The translations under genes and the position numbers were made by a program. From assembly GCF_003049505.1 (NCBI RefSeq), contig NZ_PYWN01000032.1, forward strand, positions 1-58,706: a stretch of DNA of 58,706 bases. Reading direction: 5' to 3'. Below the pieces are notes generated by a model. That model did not search any database, was not told the DNA's origin, and saw only the letters and a list, made by a program, of their open reading frames with translations. Shown piece by piece: positions 26,603 to 33,950 of the stretch. The DNA comes from Metasolibacillus meyeri. GTDB taxonomy: Bacteria > Bacillota > Bacilli > Bacillales_A > Planococcaceae. Each line of letters opens with the position of its first letter. Within the stretch, counting starts at the first letter, position 1.

Positions 26603-27880
26603 TTAGTTATTCTCCTTACGCATCATATTTAATTTTGATAATGGACGGTCAACTTTAAATTTAATAATTTGCAATGGGTGACGGGCAACATCTAATTCGT
26701 TGTCCTCTTCATCCCAAAGCTGTCCAACCGTCATTTGGAACGTCTCGATATTTGGACCGAAAAACTCCACTGTATCGCCAGGCTTGAAATAATTGCGTTG
26801 CTCCATCGTCACCATTTGCGTTTCCGCATCATAATCAAGCACAAGACCTGCAAAATCCCATTTTACTTTGCCTGCATGGAAGCCGAACATTTGCTGCTTA
26901 TAGCTTGGCTCACCCTCGAAGAACGAAGAAGCAGTTGCACGATTTGCACAACGTGACAATTCCTCTAACCACTCTTTTTTAATTGCAAAGTTTTCTGGGT
27001 CTGCACAATATGCATCAATCACTTTACGATAAACAGATACAACTGTCGCCACATAGTGAATCGATTTCATACGGCCTTCGATTTTCAATGAGTCAATGCC
27101 TAATTCAATCATATGTGGAATCGATTCAATTAGTTTTAAATCTTTCGGGCTCATCGCGAATGGTGCTTCGCCTTCTTGTGTCAGCGCTTTTTCCTCACCC
27201 TCAACCTGCTCATATAAATCATAATCCCAACGACAAGATTGGCAGCAGCCGCCACGGTTTGAGTCACGTGCTGTCATATGGTTTGATAATGTACAGCGAC
27301 CTGAATAAGCAATACACATTGCACCATGCACAAAGGCTTCGATTTCAATATCGACTTCATCCTTCATTTTTTGCATTTCAATTGCACCCACTTCACGCGC
27401 TAATACGACGCGATGTAAGCCTTCATCCTTCCAATACTTCACAGCCTTCCAGTTCGATAGCGATTGCTGTGTCGAAAGATGGATTTCTAACTTTGGTGCA
27501 ACGCGACGACATGTTTCAATGATTAATGGGTCTGCCACGATAATACCGCGCACGCCAACGCCTTCAATCGCTTGTAAATACTCTTCAAGACCTTCCATAT
27601 TTTCATTATGAGCAAAAATATTTGTCGTTACATAAATAACAGCACCATATTTATTGGCGAATTCAACACCTTCGGCCATCTCCTCGATTGAGAAATTGCC
27701 CGCATTTGAGCGCAAGCCAAATTCCTGACCGCCGATGAAAACAGCGTCTGCTCCATAATGAACAGCTACTTTTAATTTTTCTAAACTACCAGCAGGTGCT
27801 AATAGCTCAGGCTTTTTGGTAATGACACGTTTGCCATCGACCATTTCGCTTATTTTATCATTTTGAATTAAATCAAGCAT
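26603..27880 (-). CDS. yrrO: tRNA hydroxylation protein TrhP2 (YrrO), peptidase U32 family
   Basis: 425 residues from the ATG at 27880. Family U32 features: KPELLAPAGSLEKLKVAVHY, GADAVFIGGQEFGLRS, HGAMCIAYSGRCTLSNHMT (U32 signature with cysteines), RGGCCQSCRW and a second-half SLKIEGRMKS. The cysteines probably hold an iron-sulfur cluster. With YrrN it makes 5-hydroxyuridine at tRNA position 34 from prephenate in B. subtilis. A GTG three codons upstream lacks proper spacing. Confidence 0.94.
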   Translation of the reverse strand: MLDLIQNDKISEMVDGKRVITKKPELLAPAGSLEKLKVAVHYGADAVFIGGQEFGLRSNAGNFSIEEMAEGVEFANKYGAVIYVTTNIFAHNENMEGLEEYLQAIEGVGVRGIIVADPLIIETCRRVAPKLEIHLSTQQSLSNWKAVKYWKDEGLHRVVLAREVGAIEMQKMKDEVDIEIEAFVHGAMCIAYSGRCTLSNHMTARDSNRGGCCQSCRWDYDLYEQVEGEEKALTQEGEAPFAMSPKDLKLIESIPHMIELGIDSLKIEGRMKSIHYVATVVSVYRKVIDAYCADPENFAIKKEWLEELSRCANRATASSFFEGEPSYKQQMFGFHAGKVKWDFAGLVLDYDAETQMVTMEQRNYFKPGDTVEFFGPNIETFQMTVGQLWDEEDNELDVARHPLQIIKFKVDRPLSKLNMMRKENN

Positions 27881-27896
27881 TCCGCGCACTCCTTTC

Positions 27897-28829
27897 TTAA
27901 TATACTGTTTCTTTATAAATAAAGCCTGTATCTAATGGACGTAGCTCTGGTTGAATTGCTTCAATTTTCGCTAACAGCTCGTCCTTCAAATCTTCGTATG
28001 CTTCCTCACCTTGCTCGAAATAAGCATCAATTGCTTGACGGTATAAATTCGTTACCGTTACAACATAATCAAAGCTTTGTAACACACCGTCAAACTTCAA
28101 TGAGTCGATCCCCGCCTCAAAAAGCTCTGTTAGCTCATCAATAATACACATATCGTTTGGTGAGAAAATATGTGTGCCGTTTAAATCTTCATAGATTGGG
28201 TATTTATTTTTGCGCTCTTTGTCATGTAAAAACATATTTTTCGACTCTTTACGCTTGTCAATTTCCATCACTTCATCGCGATATAAGAAGTAATTGCCTA
28301 ACAGCGTGCGCTTCGACTGGAACATGCATGTCATGCCATGCACTTGCACTTCAATTTCATGCGTTGTATTTTCTTTAATTTCAATTACTTCATCTATTGA
28401 AAGCTCACGGGCTAGTACAGTTCGCTTCGCACCACGCGCCCCCCAATAATTCACTTGGAACCAGTTTGTCGCAATTGTTTCTGCGCTCCAATGCAGTGGA
28501 ACCGTAATGCCTAATTCACGTACAACGGTCACAACTGCTGGGTCACCGAATAATAAAGCATCAACACCGATGCGCTGCATTTCTTGTACATAGCCTTCGA
28601 GCGCCTCAATGCGGTCATTATGGAAAAGTGCATTCACTGCTACATACACTTTCTTCCCTGCTGCATGAATCAACTTTGTTGCCTTTTCCACTTCTGCAAC
28701 TGTAAATTCGCCGGCTAAGCGCAAGCCAAACTTTTGCTCCCCAATGACAAAAGCATCTGCTCCTGCCTCAATTAATGCCTCCACATGTTCAATTGATTGG
28801 GGTGTTACTAATAATTCAGGTTTCTTCAC
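27897..28829 (-). CDS. yrrN: tRNA hydroxylation protein TrhP1 (YrrN), peptidase U32 family
   Basis: 310 residues from the GTG at 28829, which reads KKPELLVTPQSIEHVEALI after the start and has GAGGTGA upstream. GADAFVIGEQKFGLRLAGEF and HGMTCMFQSKRTLLGNYF match TrhP1; it is shorter than YrrO because the C-terminal domain is missing, as in B. subtilis. A TTG at 28850 overlaps yrrM and is less likely. It works with YrrO on tRNA wobble uridine. Confidence 0.93.
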   Translation of the reverse strand: MKKPELLVTPQSIEHVEALIEAGADAFVIGEQKFGLRLAGEFTVAEVEKATKLIHAAGKKVYVAVNALFHNDRIEALEGYVQEMQRIGVDALLFGDPAVVTVVRELGITVPLHWSAETIATNWFQVNYWGARGAKRTVLARELSIDEVIEIKENTTHEIEVQVHGMTCMFQSKRTLLGNYFLYRDEVMEIDKRKESKNMFLHDKERKNKYPIYEDLNGTHIFSPNDMCIIDELTELFEAGIDSLKFDGVLQSFDYVVTVTNLYRQAIDAYFEQGEEAYEDLKDELLAKIEAIQPELRPLDTGFIYKETVY

Positions 28830-28834
28830 CTTTC

Positions 28835-29467
28835 TCACCTCTTCAAGCAAATTAATAAACCATCACCAATCGGGAAAAATGCACTCGTATAATCCGGGTG
28901 CTGCAAAATCCAATCCGTAAAGCTATGTAAATTACGAATCATTGTTCGCTTCCTTCTCGGTACTTCCTTCATATCTAAATCCGATAAACCATGCATATAC
29001 ATATTGTCAATGTAAAGCACACCACCCGATGGAACAAGCGGTGAATATTTTTCAAAAAACTTTTGATATTGCCCTTTTGCAGCATCAATAAATACTGCAT
29101 CAAATGTCGGTGATAGCGCAGCAACGTCTACTTCTAACGCATCCCCTTCAATGACTTCAATACGCGCTGCAACTTCTGAGCGACGAATAAAGTTACGCGC
29201 GTGATGTACACGTTCTGCATCACGTTCAACCGTCACAATTTGACTATTCGGCAAGGCAAGTGCCATACGAATAGCTGAATAACCGATCGCTGTGCCAATT
29301 TCTAAAATCTTTGCTGGATTTTGAATACGTAGCAATTGATTCAATGCATCAATACCAATAAGCTGCATAATCGGAACGTGGTGCTCCTCCGCAAATTTCT
29401 CCATCTCTTGCAATAATTCATTACGTGGCTGAATAAAAGATGCAATATACGTATCTGATAATTCCAT
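28835..29467 (-). CDS. trmR: tRNA 5-hydroxyuridine methyltransferase TrmR (YrrM)
   Basis: 210 residues. An O-methyltransferase (family 3) fold: ILEIGTAIGYSAIRMA (SAM motif I), VTVERDAERV (motif II), FDAVFIDAAKGQYQKFFE (metal-binding aspartate) and GGVLYIDNMYMHG. It methylates 5-hydroxyuridine to 5-methoxyuridine, completing the yrrMNO pathway encoded downstream. Confidence 0.93.
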   Translation of the reverse strand: MELSDTYIASFIQPRNELLQEMEKFAEEHHVPIMQLIGIDALNQLLRIQNPAKILEIGTAIGYSAIRMALALPNSQIVTVERDAERVHHARNFIRRSEVAARIEVIEGDALEVDVAALSPTFDAVFIDAAKGQYQKFFEKYSPLVPSGGVLYIDNMYMHGLSDLDMKEVPRRKRTMIRNLHSFTDWILQHPDYTSAFFPIGDGLLICLKR

Positions 29468-29482
29468 TTTGTATACTCCTTA

Positions 29483-29650
29483 TCAATTACGCCTCGGTGT
29501 AACTGCGTTGGAATTTTGAATTGTGCTTGCAAAATCCCTGACATCCACCGGAGGCTTAACTTGAATCAGCAGGGCGCTTGGGACTCCCTCTGATTGAATT
29601 ATTTTTCTTGCATTCATCTCAACACTTATGAAAGTAGGCAACTTCTGTAC
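29483..29650 (+). repeat. Family C intergenic repeat, copy 2
   Basis: Matches copy 3 through TCAATTACGCCTCGG, CTGACATCCACCGGAGGCTT, AACTTGA, TTGGGACTCCC and a CTTATGAAAGTAGG tail. It lacks the central TTCGAGCGCGCTCGAA palindrome of copy 3. Confidence 0.85.
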
Positions 29651-29796
29651 TTGTCGCTGACGCACAGGAAATATTTCCTTTCAATCCAAAAGAACATCAC
29701 TGAATTAACTTAAATAAGCATCATTTTAACAAAAAGAAAAAGCGAAACGATAATGTTTACGCCTGTCGCCTATCCATGTGAGTCCATATAAAGAGA

Positions 29797-29832
29797 GGGC
29801 TGTCGAGAAATGTACATCATTTCCCGACACCC
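29797..29832. terminator. Hairpin with TGTCGAGAAATG arm
   Basis: GGGCTGTCGAGAAATG pairs with CATTTCCCGACACCC (one mismatch, one bulge), then TTAT. Belongs to the shared-core hairpin group described in the findings. Confidence 0.6.
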
Positions 29833-29972
29833 TTATACACTTTAATGAAAAGTAAACTTTTAGCTGCTATCCTCATGCGATAACCTTTTATCCTTTTACT
29901 TAAAAAACCACCATCTATAATAGCACGAATTAATCAAGAATGCGAATAATGTTTTTCACACTCAACAGGAAA

Positions 29973-30006
29973 GCTGGCGAGAAAAATCCAATCTTTCCCG
30001 ATAGCC
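29973..30006 (-). terminator. mltG terminator
   Basis: An imperfect stem (GCTGGCGAGAAA region against TTTCCCGATAGC) directly after the mltG stop; T-rich on the minus strand. Confidence 0.6.
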
Positions 30007-30010
30007 CATT

Positions 30011-31129
30011 TTAACGTAAATATTGCTCAATATTTGCTAAATGCTCGTCATATGTTTTGGCAAAATGATTGATGCCTTCTTTATCAGCTAAAAAGTAAAA
30101 ATAGTCTGTTTGCGATGGGTTTAATGCGGCCTCAATCGATACTTTACCAGCACCAGCAATCGGACCCGGTGGTAAACCTTTATTTTTGTATGTGTTATAT
30201 GGGTTGTCTACTTCTAAATCCTCATATAATACGCGATCTTTATGCGAGCCTAACGAATATAACACCGTTGGATCTGTTTGCAATGGCATATCAATTGATA
30301 AACGATTATAGAACACACTTGCAATCGTTTCACGGTCTGTTTGTGCTGTCGCCTCTTCCTCTAATAACGAAGCAAACGTCAGCAACTCATGCACGGTCAT
30401 TTCCTTTTCTCCCATAACAACACGATATTCAGCAACAATATCATCCATCGTACCTAACATCGTCTCGATAATCGTCGCAAGCGAAGGCTTTTCTTCATAA
30501 AACGGATATGTTGCAGGATATAGATAACCTTCTAAAGTATGACGAATATTTTCATTATAAATGTCTTCTGTTAGTAGATTTGGATACTCTCCGATTAAGC
30601 TTTCAATATATGTAGCATCCGTTACTTTATCCATAAATTGCTCAGCAGTAAAGTCCGTATTTTTTGCTACAACCGCTGCGATTTGCTCTAATGTTAAACC
30701 TTCTGGTACCGTCATTGTAAATACAGGCTCATGGTATACTTTACCCGTTTTTAAACTTTCAATAATTTCATCTAATGTCATCGCTTTTGTTAGCTGGTAA
30801 TTTCCTGCTTGGAATTGCGATTCATTTTTGAATTTCGCATAGTATTTAAAGATTTGTGCATTTTTCACAACGCCATTTTTCTCTAAAATCTTTGAAATTG
30901 ATGTGACACCAGAGCCCATTGGAATTTCAATAGCAATTTCACCCTTTGCATTCGGATCAACTGGCTGCAATGCCGTATTGACATACTTATAGCCTGAGTA
31001 GCCACCTATCCCAATTGCAATAAGTGCAATAAGTGCAATGACGCTAACGATGCGGCGCACAATTTTCACTTCTTTTTTCTTACGTTTCATGTTATTAAAC
31101 ATTTGTTGCTTTTTTGATTCGTTATCCAC
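30011..31129 (-). CDS. mltG: Endolytic murein transglycosylase MltG
   Basis: 372 residues. A basic cytoplasmic N-terminus, one transmembrane helix (about 25-48), a LysM-like region (VPEGLTLEQIAAVVA) and the YceG catalytic domain with TLEGYLYPATYPF, the catalytic glutamate in FASLLEEEA, NRLSIDMPLQTDPTVLY and LPPGPIAGAGKVSIEAALNP. It cuts nascent glycan strands. The start is GTG with GGGAGG upstream; a family B repeat (31143-31231) forms its 5' leader. Confidence 0.95.
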   Translation of the reverse strand: MDNESKKQQMFNNMKRKKKEVKIVRRIVSVIALIALIAIGIGGYSGYKYVNTALQPVDPNAKGEIAIEIPMGSGVTSISKILEKNGVVKNAQIFKYYAKFKNESQFQAGNYQLTKAMTLDEIIESLKTGKVYHEPVFTMTVPEGLTLEQIAAVVAKNTDFTAEQFMDKVTDATYIESLIGEYPNLLTEDIYNENIRHTLEGYLYPATYPFYEEKPSLATIIETMLGTMDDIVAEYRVVMGEKEMTVHELLTFASLLEEEATAQTDRETIASVFYNRLSIDMPLQTDPTVLYSLGSHKDRVLYEDLEVDNPYNTYKNKGLPPGPIAGAGKVSIEAALNPSQTDYFYFLADKEGINHFAKTYDEHLANIEQYLR

Positions 31130-31142
31130 GGGTCAACCTCCC

Positions 31143-31231
31143 TATCCCGTATTAACAGGCAACTATCTGTTGACCTGTAAAAACCCGATTAGTGAACACC
31201 AATCATCCTCATTGATTGAAGTTTCACTTGA
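31143..31231 (-). repeat. Family B leader element, copy 1
   Basis: Minus strand: AAGTGAAACTTCAATCAATG, then GATTGGTG, an internal variable part, and CCTGTTAATACGGGATAGGG directly at the mltG RBS. The dyad CAATCA..TGATTG is shortened here. Confidence 0.8.
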
Positions 31232-31311
31232 TTTCTCTTTCATATCATACAAGATAATACAAAAGGTGACAACCGAAAAGAGACTGTCGAGAAAGTCAAT
31301 GAACACGCTAT

Positions 31312-31380
31312 TTTCGCCCATTAAAAAGCGAAATTCGCCCACAAGACAACTACATTCGTTCAATTAAACTTAAAAATAGG
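31312..31380 (+). repeat. Family A repeat, copy 3
   Basis: Cores TTTCGCCCA (31312), ATTCGCCCA (31333) and ATTCGTTCA (31354), period exactly 21, then AATTAAACTTAAAAATAGG. No clear hairpin follows. Confidence 0.75.
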
Positions 31381-31486
31381 AATGACTATGGGCTGTTTTC
31401 ATAAGCTTCTTAACAAAAAATACGGTCTTCAAAATCCATAACCCTTTTGAATAATGCCAATAAACATAACATATACTATTAAAGCC

Positions 31487-31515
31487 TTGACAATTTAACG
31501 TGTTGAGGGTAAGAT
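31487..31515 (+). promoter_or_regulatory. Sigma-A promoter of unknown transcript
   Basis: TTGACA (31487-31492), 17-bp spacer, TAAGAT (31510-31515). A terminator follows only about 60 bases downstream. Confidence 0.65.
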
Positions 31516-31521
31516 GGCAGT

Positions 31522-31588
31522 AGTAAGATTCTTGTCGTGAGGATCGCATGTAGTGCAAACGCTCAAGTGGCTCTTGAGCGTTTTTTAT
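31522..31588 (+). ncRNA. Candidate short RNA (about 67 nt)
   Basis: Bounded by the promoter at 31487-31515 and by the terminator AACGCTCAAG, loop TGGCT, CTTGAGCGTT, T8 at 31558-31588. No RBS-led frame fits inside. It could be a small RNA, or a chance pairing of a promoter-like sequence with a terminator. Confidence 0.4.
31558..31588 (+). terminator. Intrinsic terminator
   Basis: 10-bp perfect stem, 5-base loop, T-rich tail. Confidence 0.88.
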
Positions 31589-31598
31589 TTTTATTCAA

Positions 31599-31638
31599 GG
31601 AAAACGCCATTCAGCAAAAAATGCTGAATGGCGTTTCC
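31599..31638 (-). terminator. Terminator after the small basic gene
   Basis: AAACGCCATTCAGCA (31602-31616) pairs perfectly with its complement (31622-31636) around five A; on the minus strand TTTTCC follows. Confidence 0.8.
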
Positions 31639-31642
31639 TGCT

Positions 31643-31782
31643 TTACAACATCATACGAAAGAAACGATAAACGGTATCTAACGCACGGAATAGATCCGCT
31701 GCGTATCGAAAGATGGCTAATCTTTCTTTACGCCGTTTCTCTCTTTTAGCCTTACTCTTTTTTGTCGTGATGGCTTAGGCAT
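31643..31782 (-). pseudogene. Small basic protein gene, frameshifted at an A tract
   Basis: Minus strand: GAAGGGGGG, 9 bases, then ATG at 31782 reading MPKPSRQ. At a run of six A (plus strand TTTTTT 31758-31763) the frame is lost and closes after 21 codons. In the -1 frame it continues SKAKREKRRKERLAIFRYAA and DLFRALDTVYRFFRMML to TAA at 31643. One extra A gives an unbroken 46-residue protein: lysine/arginine-rich head and amphipathic hydrophobic tail. A strong terminator follows. It may be a pseudogene, a slippage-controlled gene, or a sequencing error in the homopolymer. Confidence 0.6.
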
Positions 31783-31805
31783 GTAGTGCACCCCCCTTCT
31801 AAAAA

Positions 31806-31930
31806 AAGGAGTCAGCTAGATCTGCCTATTTATCCCGTATTAACAGGCTGTGAAGTGTTTAGCTTGTGTTCCTTTATCACCAATCAGTGGGGATGAGGAA
31901 AACCCCCACTGATTGAAGGTTCACTTTATT
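31806..31930 (-). repeat. Family B leader element, copy 2
   Basis: Minus strand: AATAAAGTGAACCTTCAATC, a 12-bp perfect stem (CAATCAGTGGGG with CCCCACTGATTG), GTGATAAAGG, then CCTGTTAATACGGGATAAAT and AGGCAGATCTAGCTGACTCC. It lies upstream of the small basic gene, in the same orientation as copy 1 relative to mltG. Confidence 0.88.
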
Positions 31931-31973
31931 GTAGCATGTTATCAATACTTCTCGGTATCCTATAAATGTATCC

Positions 31974-32492
31974 CTACTCTGCAACCTCAGCTAACGAAGC
32001 AAGCACCTTTTCAATCATTGCCCATTCAGCATCCGTTTCAATCGGTAGTAGCTCTGACACTTCACCGTTCTCGCCTGCGATATAGGCAGAGGCAAATACT
32101 TCTGAAGGCTCTTCATCTTCTTCATCAATCGCATAAAATAAATACGATTTTCCTTCTACATTAAAACGATGTAAAATGTGGCAGTAAATATCTTCGCCAT
32201 CTTCATTTGTTAATGTCATATAATTTGTTTGGTCATCGGAAAATTCATCGACAAGCGTATTTAGCACTTCCTGTACCATTTCCCATTCTGCCTCTGTTTC
32301 AAGCGGTGCAAAATCACTTACTTCACCGTTATCATCTAACTCACAGCGCAATGCTGAAATTTCAGCATTTTCTTCACCTTCGATTGTATAAAGGACATAT
32401 GAACGCTCCTCTGCGTCAAATGTAAAAACAACGCGGCATAGGACTTCCTCGCCCGCTTCATTTAACAGCTTAAAAAACTGCTCTTCCATCAT
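31974..32492 (-). CDS. Double DUF1292 protein
   Basis: 172 residues with two DUF1292 units, about 1-85 and 88-168. Each has a short strand pattern: FFKLLNEAGEEVLCRVVFTF / YMTLTNEDGEDIYCHILHRF, then SYVLYTIEG / SYLFYAIDE, and an end of LETEAEWEMVQEVLNTL / IETDAEWAMIEKVLASL. It is very acidic. The neighbouring gene at 32562 is the single-domain version, so this arose by duplication and fusion. The function of DUF1292 is unknown. RBS AGGAGGAATAC precedes ATG ATG. Confidence 0.85.
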   Translation of the reverse strand: MMEEQFFKLLNEAGEEVLCRVVFTFDAEERSYVLYTIEGEENAEISALRCELDDNGEVSDFAPLETEAEWEMVQEVLNTLVDEFSDDQTNYMTLTNEDGEDIYCHILHRFNVEGKSYLFYAIDEEDEEPSEVFASAYIAGENGEVSELLPIETDAEWAMIEKVLASLAEVAE

Positions 32493-32561
32493 GTATTCCT
32501 CCTTTGTTTTATCAACAAGAAAGCAGAGTTGGCGTTGCTGCCTCCCCTGCCCTATTCATCC

Positions 32562-32852
32562 CTATTCTTCGTCGTCAAGCTCGTCTTCTAATGCGTTTAA
32601 TACATCTTCGATTAAATCCCATTCTGCTTCTGATTCGATTGGCTCTAATTCGCCATCTTCACCATTTTCTGAAGGTGTGAATGAAGACGCGAAAATTTCC
32701 ACTTGCCCGTCTGCATCCTCTTCTGCACCTACTAAAGAATATAAAACATATGATTTGCCGAATTCTTCTGACTCAAAAGTGTGTAGCACTTCGCAAAGCT
32801 GCTCATTACCGCTTTCATCAACAATTGTAATATGGCGTTGTTCTTGTTCCAT
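32562..32852 (-). CDS. yrzB: YrzB family protein, single DUF1292 domain
   Basis: 96 residues: [32 protein letters not shown] and [19 protein letters not shown]. In B. subtilis yrzB lies between mltG and the ruvX homologue, the same position. RBS GAGGTGA. Function unknown. Confidence 0.92.
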   Translation of the reverse strand: MEQEQRHITIVDESGNEQLCEVLHTFESEEFGKSYVLYSLVGAEEDADGQVEIFASSFTPSENGEDGELEPIESEAEWDLIEDVLNALEDELDDEE

Positions 32853-32908
32853 TACCAGTCACCTCTTCATATTATTTAGGCATTGCCTATACATTATACA
32901 AAATGAAC

Positions 32909-32945
32909 GGGGTTGCCGAAAAGGAAAAACCTTTTCAAGCACCCC
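32909..32945 (-). terminator. Terminator after ruvX
   Basis: GGGGTTGCCGAAAAGG, loop AAAAA, CCTTTTCAAGCACCCC. It lies past the ruvX stop on the minus strand. Confidence 0.65.
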
Positions 32946-32987
32946 ATTTCTGTGCAAAAAATTAAATGCTTCGCCTTAACGAAACAT

Positions 32988-33404
32988 TTAATTTTTACTA
33001 TCTAAATATCCTTGCAAAATCATAACCGCCGCCATTTTATCAATGACTTGCTTACGCTTTTTACGGCTGACATCCGCTTCGATTAACATGCGCTCCGCAG
33101 CCATTGTTGTTAATCGTTCGTCCCATAGTGTCACAGGCAATGCAAAGGTTTCCTCTAGCAACGCTTTATAGCGCTCACTAGCCTCACCGCGTGGACCAAC
33201 AGTATTATTCATGTTTTTCGGATAGCCAACAACAAACGCTGTTACAGCATATTCCTTCACAAGCTCCTTGATACGTTCAAGTCCAAACTGCTCTTGTGCC
33301 TCATCAATTTTTACTGTTTCGATTCCCTGTGCCGTCCAACCAAGCGCATCGCTAATTGCGACGCCGACCGTTTTCGTGCCGACGTCTAATCCCATAATTC
33401 TCAT
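32988..33404 (-). CDS. ruvX: Holliday-junction-resolvase-like protein (YqgF/RuvX)
   Basis: 138 residues. RNase H-like fold: [19 protein letters not shown] at the start (catalytic aspartate), [40 protein letters not shown] and [13 protein letters not shown]. Family members process the 5' end of 16S rRNA and may resolve junctions. RBS GAGGCGA. Overlaps the IreB-like gene by 4 bases (ATGA). Confidence 0.95.
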   Translation of the reverse strand: MRIMGLDVGTKTVGVAISDALGWTAQGIETVKIDEAQEQFGLERIKELVKEYAVTAFVVGYPKNMNNTVGPRGEASERYKALLEETFALPVTLWDERLTTMAAERMLIEADVSRKKRKQVIDKMAAVMILQGYLDSKN

Positions 33405-33673
33405 TTTGTCGCCTCGTTATTCTTTCGAATGTAAAACTTCACGAGCTCCTCTAAAATTTCATCTCGCTCAAGTTTACGAATTAAATTTCGCGCGTCCTGG
33501 TGGCGAGGGATGTATGCCGGATCACCAGATAACAAATAACCAACGATTTGATTCGTTGGATTATAGCCCTTTTCCTCTAATGATGCGTATACTGTTAACA
33601 TCACTTGCTTTACTTCTTGTTCCATTGATTCTTCTGGAAAATTAAATTTCATTGTTTGATCAAACGAACTCAA
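33401..33673 (-). CDS. yrzL: IreB family regulatory phosphoprotein (YrzL)
   Basis: 90 residues from a TTG at 33673, reading [11 protein letters not shown] after the start, which fits the family N-terminus and GAGGTG spacing. [35 protein letters not shown] are nearly invariant in the family (formerly UPF0297). In Enterococcus the homologue IreB is phosphorylated by the serine/threonine kinase IreK. Gene order alaS-yrzL-ruvX-yrzB is conserved in Firmicutes. Confidence 0.95.
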   Translation of the reverse strand: MSSFDQTMKFNFPEESMEQEVKQVMLTVYASLEEKGYNPTNQIVGYLLSGDPAYIPRHQDARNLIRKLERDEILEELVKFYIRKNNEATK

Positions 33674-33758
33674 GACCAGCACCTCGCTTTCAGAAAGTTG
33701 GGAGATGAAACTTCCTCATCTCCACTTTTTCTTATTATACTTGATTATGACTACAAGT

Positions 33759-33938
33759 TCAATTACGCCTTGGCGTAATTGCGTCCAGATTTTTTCGAGC
33801 GCGCTCGAAAACTCCTCTTCAAAATCTGTGACATCCGCCGGAGGCTTAACTTGACGCAACTAGGAGTTTGGGACCCCCCGCTATTTTGAAAACCTTTACT
33901 GTATTTTCACCCTCCTACTTAATAAAAGTAGGGACTTT
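33759..33938 (+). repeat. Family C intergenic repeat, copy 3
   Basis: TCAATTACGCCTTGGCGTAA (with inner palindrome ACGCCTTGGCGT), the 20-bp perfect palindrome TTTTCGAGCGCGCTCGAAAA at 33792-33811, TCTGTGACATCCGCCGGAGG, CTTAACTTGA and the tail TACTTAATAAAAGTAGGG. It occupies most of the gap between alaS and yrzL. Confidence 0.88.
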
Positions 33939-33950
33939 AGTTGAGTTAAG

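Larger units (their letters stand above)
29468..30010. other. yrrM-mltG intergenic region (543 bases)
   Basis: Contains the yrrM leader, family C repeat copy 2 (29483-29650) and two hairpins (29797-29832 and 29973-30006). Between them I see only AT-rich sequence with no supported gene. Confidence 0.6.
31130..31973. other. Long non-coding region (844 bases) between mltG and the double DUF1292 gene
   Basis: Holds two family B repeats, one family A repeat, a sigma-A promoter with a possible short RNA, a strong hairpin and a frameshifted small gene; each is listed separately. Confidence 0.8.

Noticed and set aside
31643-31782. Programmed -1 frameshift in the small basic gene
   Set aside because: The A tract does not form a canonical X XXY YYZ slippery heptamer in the zero frame, because the preceding codon CAA cannot re-pair. 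Listed instead as frameshifted or phase-variable.
33760-33880. Minus-strand peptide encoded by family C copy 3 (ADVTDFEEEFSSALEKIW)
   Set aside because: The other two copies do not keep the frame, so the conservation is at the DNA or RNA level.
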